From positions 1-9,691 of the forward strand of contig JABDQY010000198.1 of assembly GCA_013042025.1 (NCBI GenBank): a DNA stretch of 9,691 bases, in the 5' to 3' direction. Origin of the DNA: Bacteroidia bacterium (GTDB lineage: Bacteria > Bacteroidota > Bacteroidia > NS11-12g > UBA9320). Below the pieces are notes generated by a model. It saw only the letters and a list, made by a program, of their open reading frames with translations, was not told the origin of the DNA and did not search any database. Position 1 is the first letter of the stretch. The number at the start of each line of letters is the position of its first letter. The position numbers and the translations under genes were made by a program. This document shows, in pieces, positions 7,658 through 9,691 of this stretch.

Positions 7658-9282
7658 TAGTTGGTTAGTATTTTATTGTATTCTGAAGAAGAATTAAGGA
7701 CAGAAATTGCTTTATCTAAATCAATATCATCATCAAATGAAACTTCTACTTTACCTTTTTCGAAGTAATAGCGTTTGATAATTTCATATTCAATCAACTC
7801 TTTTATTTCATCCTTGTTATTTGTTAAGTCAGCTCCTTTTGTTGCATTGAGTTCACTTTCAAGTTTATCCAACTCATCCTTAAGCAAATCGTAGTATTTG
7901 TCGTCCTTTGATTGTGCAACAAGCTTGCTAAGCACCGTTTCCGTTGAAGTGGTGTACTCATATTCTTTGTCCTGAAGAAAATCTATAAAGTTCTGATACA
8001 ATTCTTCAGAAACATCAAATTCTGTTGCTTCTACTACAGTTTCATTCTTGCTTCTGAAATCGGTTGCGAATTTAAAAATCAAGTTGTTACGTAAAAGGCT
8101 TTGAGCCACTTTAGAGTATTTGTCTATTTCAACAAGGATATCAGGCTGAATCCCTTCTCCATCTATTACTTCTCTTCCATTCTTTGTTTTAAAAACATGT
8201 TTAGCACTATCAGCAACCTCACTTGCTTGCCCATCTACTTTATTCCCGTAGTCTAATCGTTGTATTAGCCTACCGCTTGGGATATAGTACTTAGCAGTGG
8301 TAATCTTCATTTGTGTGTTGTAGGTAAGTGGTTTGGTGGTTTGTACCAATCCCTTTCCAAAAGAGTTTCTTCCTATTAAAACAGCTCTGTCTATGTCTTG
8401 CAACCCCCCCGAAACTATTTCACTAGCTGAAGCTGAATTTTCATTAATTAATACCACTAAAGGAGTTTCTGTATCAATAGAAGAGTTAAGGGTTTTATAA
8501 CTCTTGTTGTCTTCTTTAAATTTCCCTTTTGTTGTAACAATTGTCTCACCACGCTTCACAAAAACATTAACAATATTGATTGCTTCATGAAGAAGTCCTC
8601 CACCATTATTTCTAAGATCTAAAACGAAGGATGTAGCTCCTTTACTTTTTAACTCAATAACGGCATCTTTAACTTCGTTTCCAGCATTTGGGGTAAATCC
8701 GGTTAGCTTTATATAGCCAACATTATCGTTTACAATTCCGAAGTAAGGGACATTCTTGATTTTTATTTGTTCTCTAGTAATCTTTTTTTCAAGTTCACCT
8801 TCTCCTTGCCTAAAGATGGTCATCATGAAAGATGTACCAGCGTTTCCTTTCAAGTATTCTGTAACTTCCTTGGAGCTTTTCCCTTTCATATCTTCACCGT
8901 CAATAGCCATTATTCTGTCTCCAGGAATTAATCCTGCTTTGTGAGCAGGATAATCGTCATAAGGAGATTCGATAACTACAAAATCATCTACGACACGAAT
9001 TGTTGAACCAATACCGGCATAAGTTCCAGTAACCTCGTACCGATAATCTTCGGCTTGTGCTTCAGAATAGAAATTTGTATACGGATCTAATGATTTGAGC
9101 ATCCCATCAATAGCTGCTCGAATTAATTGACCTGGTTTAACTTGGTCTACATACGAAGTGTTAACCTCTTTGTATACCGAAGCGAAAATATCAAGATTCT
9201 TAGAAATCTCAAAGTAGTCATCTGCCTTAAATGCAAATAATCCTAATGATGATACTAATAAAATTACAATGTATTTTTTCAA
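7657..9282 (-). CDS. S41 family C-terminal processing peptidase
   Basis: This 541-residue exported serine protease belongs to the Ctp/Prc/Tsp group, which cleaves envelope proteins at their C-termini. A short N-terminal hydrophobic segment (IVILLVSSLGLFAF, 5-18) directs export or membrane anchoring. The N-terminal region continues with DDYFEISKNLDIFASVYKEV. A PDZ domain spans about 80-160 (GIGSTIRVVDD, AHKAGLIPGDRIMAIDGE). The protease core has LDLRNNGGG (221-229), nucleophile S285 in NSASASE, the general base K310 in FGKGLVQ and Q314. The 25- and 29-residue spacings match known S41 Ser-Lys enzymes. A charged helical tail (about 385-541) follows. The start is TTG at 9282-9280; the frame has no ATG back to an upstream stop at 9361-9363. 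It is the first gene of the five-gene operon and lies just after a good promoter match. The natural substrate is unknown. Confidence 0.93.
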   Translation of the reverse strand: MKKYIVILLVSSLGLFAFKADDYFEISKNLDIFASVYKEVNTSYVDQVKPGQLIRAAIDGMLKSLDPYTNFYSEAQAEDYRYEVTGTYAGIGSTIRVVDDFVVIESPYDDYPAHKAGLIPGDRIMAIDGEDMKGKSSKEVTEYLKGNAGTSFMMTIFRQGEGELEKKITREQIKIKNVPYFGIVNDNVGYIKLTGFTPNAGNEVKDAVIELKSKGATSFVLDLRNNGGGLLHEAINIVNVFVKRGETIVTTKGKFKEDNKSYKTLNSSIDTETPLVVLINENSASASEIVSGGLQDIDRAVLIGRNSFGKGLVQTTKPLTYNTQMKITTAKYYIPSGRLIQRLDYGNKVDGQASEVADSAKHVFKTKNGREVIDGEGIQPDILVEIDKYSKVAQSLLRNNLIFKFATDFRSKNETVVEATEFDVSEELYQNFIDFLQDKEYEYTTSTETVLSKLVAQSKDDKYYDLLKDELDKLESELNATKGADLTNNKDEIKELIEYEIIKRYYFEKGKVEVSFDDDIDLDKAISVLNSSSEYNKILTN

Positions 9283-9301
9283 AATGCTGAGCTGAGTGTG
9301 G

Positions 9302-9329
9302 CAAATGTAACGAATAGTTGTGTATGCAA
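9302..9329 (-). promoter_or_regulatory. Flavobacterial-type promoter for the protease-metF-rsgA operon
   Basis: On the minus strand TTG (9329-9327) and TACATTTG (9309-9302) are separated by 17 nt. This fits the flavobacterial consensus, TTG at -33 and TAnnTTTG at -7. Initiation would fall near 9296, giving a leader of about 14 nt before the TTG start codon at 9282. The site lies in the 103-nt gap after yidD, the only sizeable non-coding gap before the run of five packed genes. Confidence 0.6.
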
Positions 9330-9336
9330 TATTGCA
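9325..9336. promoter_or_regulatory. 12-bp perfect palindrome overlapping the -33 element
   Basis: TGCAATATTGCA reads identically on both strands and overlaps the TTG of the predicted operon promoter. The flanking bases do not extend the symmetry. A dimeric repressor or activator bound here would contact the -33 region, so it is a candidate operator. No regulator gene lies in the window, and a 12-bp AT-rich palindrome could arise by chance. Confidence 0.3.
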
Positions 9337-9385
9337 GTAGCAACTTAGTTTTTTGACAAATTATGGAATTATGACTACCAACAGA

Positions 9386-9628
9386 CTAGGGTACCGGATC
9401 GTAGCCACTTTTTTTACTCCAGGGATGACAACTTAAAATCCGTTTAACTCCTAAATAGAGTCCTTTAAGAGGGCCATGTTTTTGAAGAGCTTCTACCGCG
9501 TATGCACTGCATGTTGGAGTATATCTGCATGTTGCCGGAAGAAATGGTGATATAACCGCTTGATAGATTTTGATAGGAATCATCAAAATAAGCACTAAAA
9601 GACTACGAAATCCTTTTAATAAATTCAT
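9386..9628 (-). CDS. yidD: Membrane protein insertion efficiency factor YidD
   Basis: This 80-residue protein is of normal family size. YidD assists YidC and Sec in inserting proteins into the inner membrane and sits on its cytoplasmic face through an amphipathic N-terminal helix. That helix is visible as the hydrophobic stretch at about 8-26 (SLLVLILMIPIKIYQAVIS). The family signature follows: FLPATCRYTPTCSAYAVEAL, then HGPLKGLYLGVKRILSCHPW, with conserved C34, C40 and C67, and the usual GYDPVP ending. The ATG at 9628 overlaps the end of the upstream frame (probable rnpA) by 26 nt, the conserved rnpA-yidD arrangement. A 103-nt gap with a promoter separates it from the protease gene downstream. 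Confidence 0.96.
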   Translation of the reverse strand: MNLLKGFRSLLVLILMIPIKIYQAVISPFLPATCRYTPTCSAYAVEALQKHGPLKGLYLGVKRILSCHPWSKKSGYDPVP

Positions 9629-9691
9629 TGATTGCCAAAGTTAGGTTTTTATCAATTGCTTGAAAAGATTCTATTTCTTTTTCAAGGTATA
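9603..9691 (-). CDS. rnpA: C-terminal end of probable ribonuclease P protein component
   Basis: A reading frame enters from the right edge on the minus strand and stops with TAG at 9605-9603. Its 28 complete visible codons begin YLEKEIESFQAIDKNL and end in EFIKRIS. The pattern (YxxKEI, then SF-x-x-I, then an amphipathic helix) resembles the C-terminal tail of Bacteroidetes RnpA, the protein subunit of RNase P that processes tRNA 5' ends. The 26-nt overlap with yidD, which commonly follows rnpA, supports this. The catalytically important RNR region lies outside the window, so the call rests on context and a short tail. Confidence 0.5.
   Translation of the reverse strand, partial: YLEKEIESFQAIDKNLTLAINEFIKRIS

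Noticed and set aside
7452..7697. Rightward 81-residue frame across the transporter-protease junction
   Set aside because: Its Pro/Asn/Lys-rich product is the complement of the glycine-rich TauE motif, and it spans two real genes on the other strand.
8756..8944. Rightward 62-residue frame inside the S41 protease
   Set aside because: It is antisense to the PDZ domain, with no supporting signal.
9389..9396. GGTACC palindrome near the end of yidD
   Set aside because: It is a six-base restriction-type palindrome inside coding sequence, with no T-run and no nearby symmetry to make it a terminator.

Overview
The window looks like chromosomal DNA from an AT-rich Bacteroidetes (Bacteroidota), most likely a marine flavobacterial-type organism. 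Four things support this. A large secreted protein ends in a type IX secretion (T9SS) type A sorting domain. The promoter-like sites fit the flavobacterial TTG / TAnnTTTG pattern rather than sigma-70 boxes. Shine-Dalgarno sequences are missing upstream of the starts. The protein sequences themselves are Bacteroidetes-like. No tRNA, rRNA, CRISPR array, insertion sequence or prophage gene was seen.

Layout. At the left edge, the 3' part of a DUF2452 gene runs rightward (1-357). It converges, with a 12-nt gap, on a long leftward gene (370-3228) for a cysteine-rich 952-residue exported protein. That protein has a Bacteroidetes-specific N-terminal domain, tandem Ig/PKD-like modules and a T9SS sorting domain. 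All remaining genes also run leftward. Read in transcription order from the right edge they are: the end of a probable rnpA (9603-9691), yidD (9386-9628), a promoter region with a 12-bp palindrome (about 9302-9336), a tightly packed five-gene run (9282 down to 3307), and a short intergenic region with a weak promoter for the T9SS gene.

The five-gene run is an S41 C-terminal processing protease, a TauE/SafE-type membrane transporter, an M28 aminopeptidase with a PDZ domain, metF and rsgA. Its junctions are a 1-nt overlap, a 20-nt overlap, a 3-nt gap and exact abutment, so it reads as one operon. The first three genes appear to start at TTG, GTG and TTG; the last two start at ATG. The products act in cell-envelope proteolysis (S41, M28), small-anion transport (TauE), one-carbon and methionine metabolism (MetF) and 30S ribosome maturation (RsgA). 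No single pathway joins them, although TauE and MetF both touch sulfur metabolism. The rnpA-yidD pair at the right edge is a widely conserved combination for RNase P protein and membrane protein insertion.

Most of this is ordinary core genome, and I do not see a convincing new defence or mobile system. The more unusual points are the uncharacterised N-terminal domain and regular cysteine-paired modules of the exported protein, the run of non-ATG starts, the palindrome over the operon promoter, and a DUF2452 protein resembling an uncharacterised animal family.
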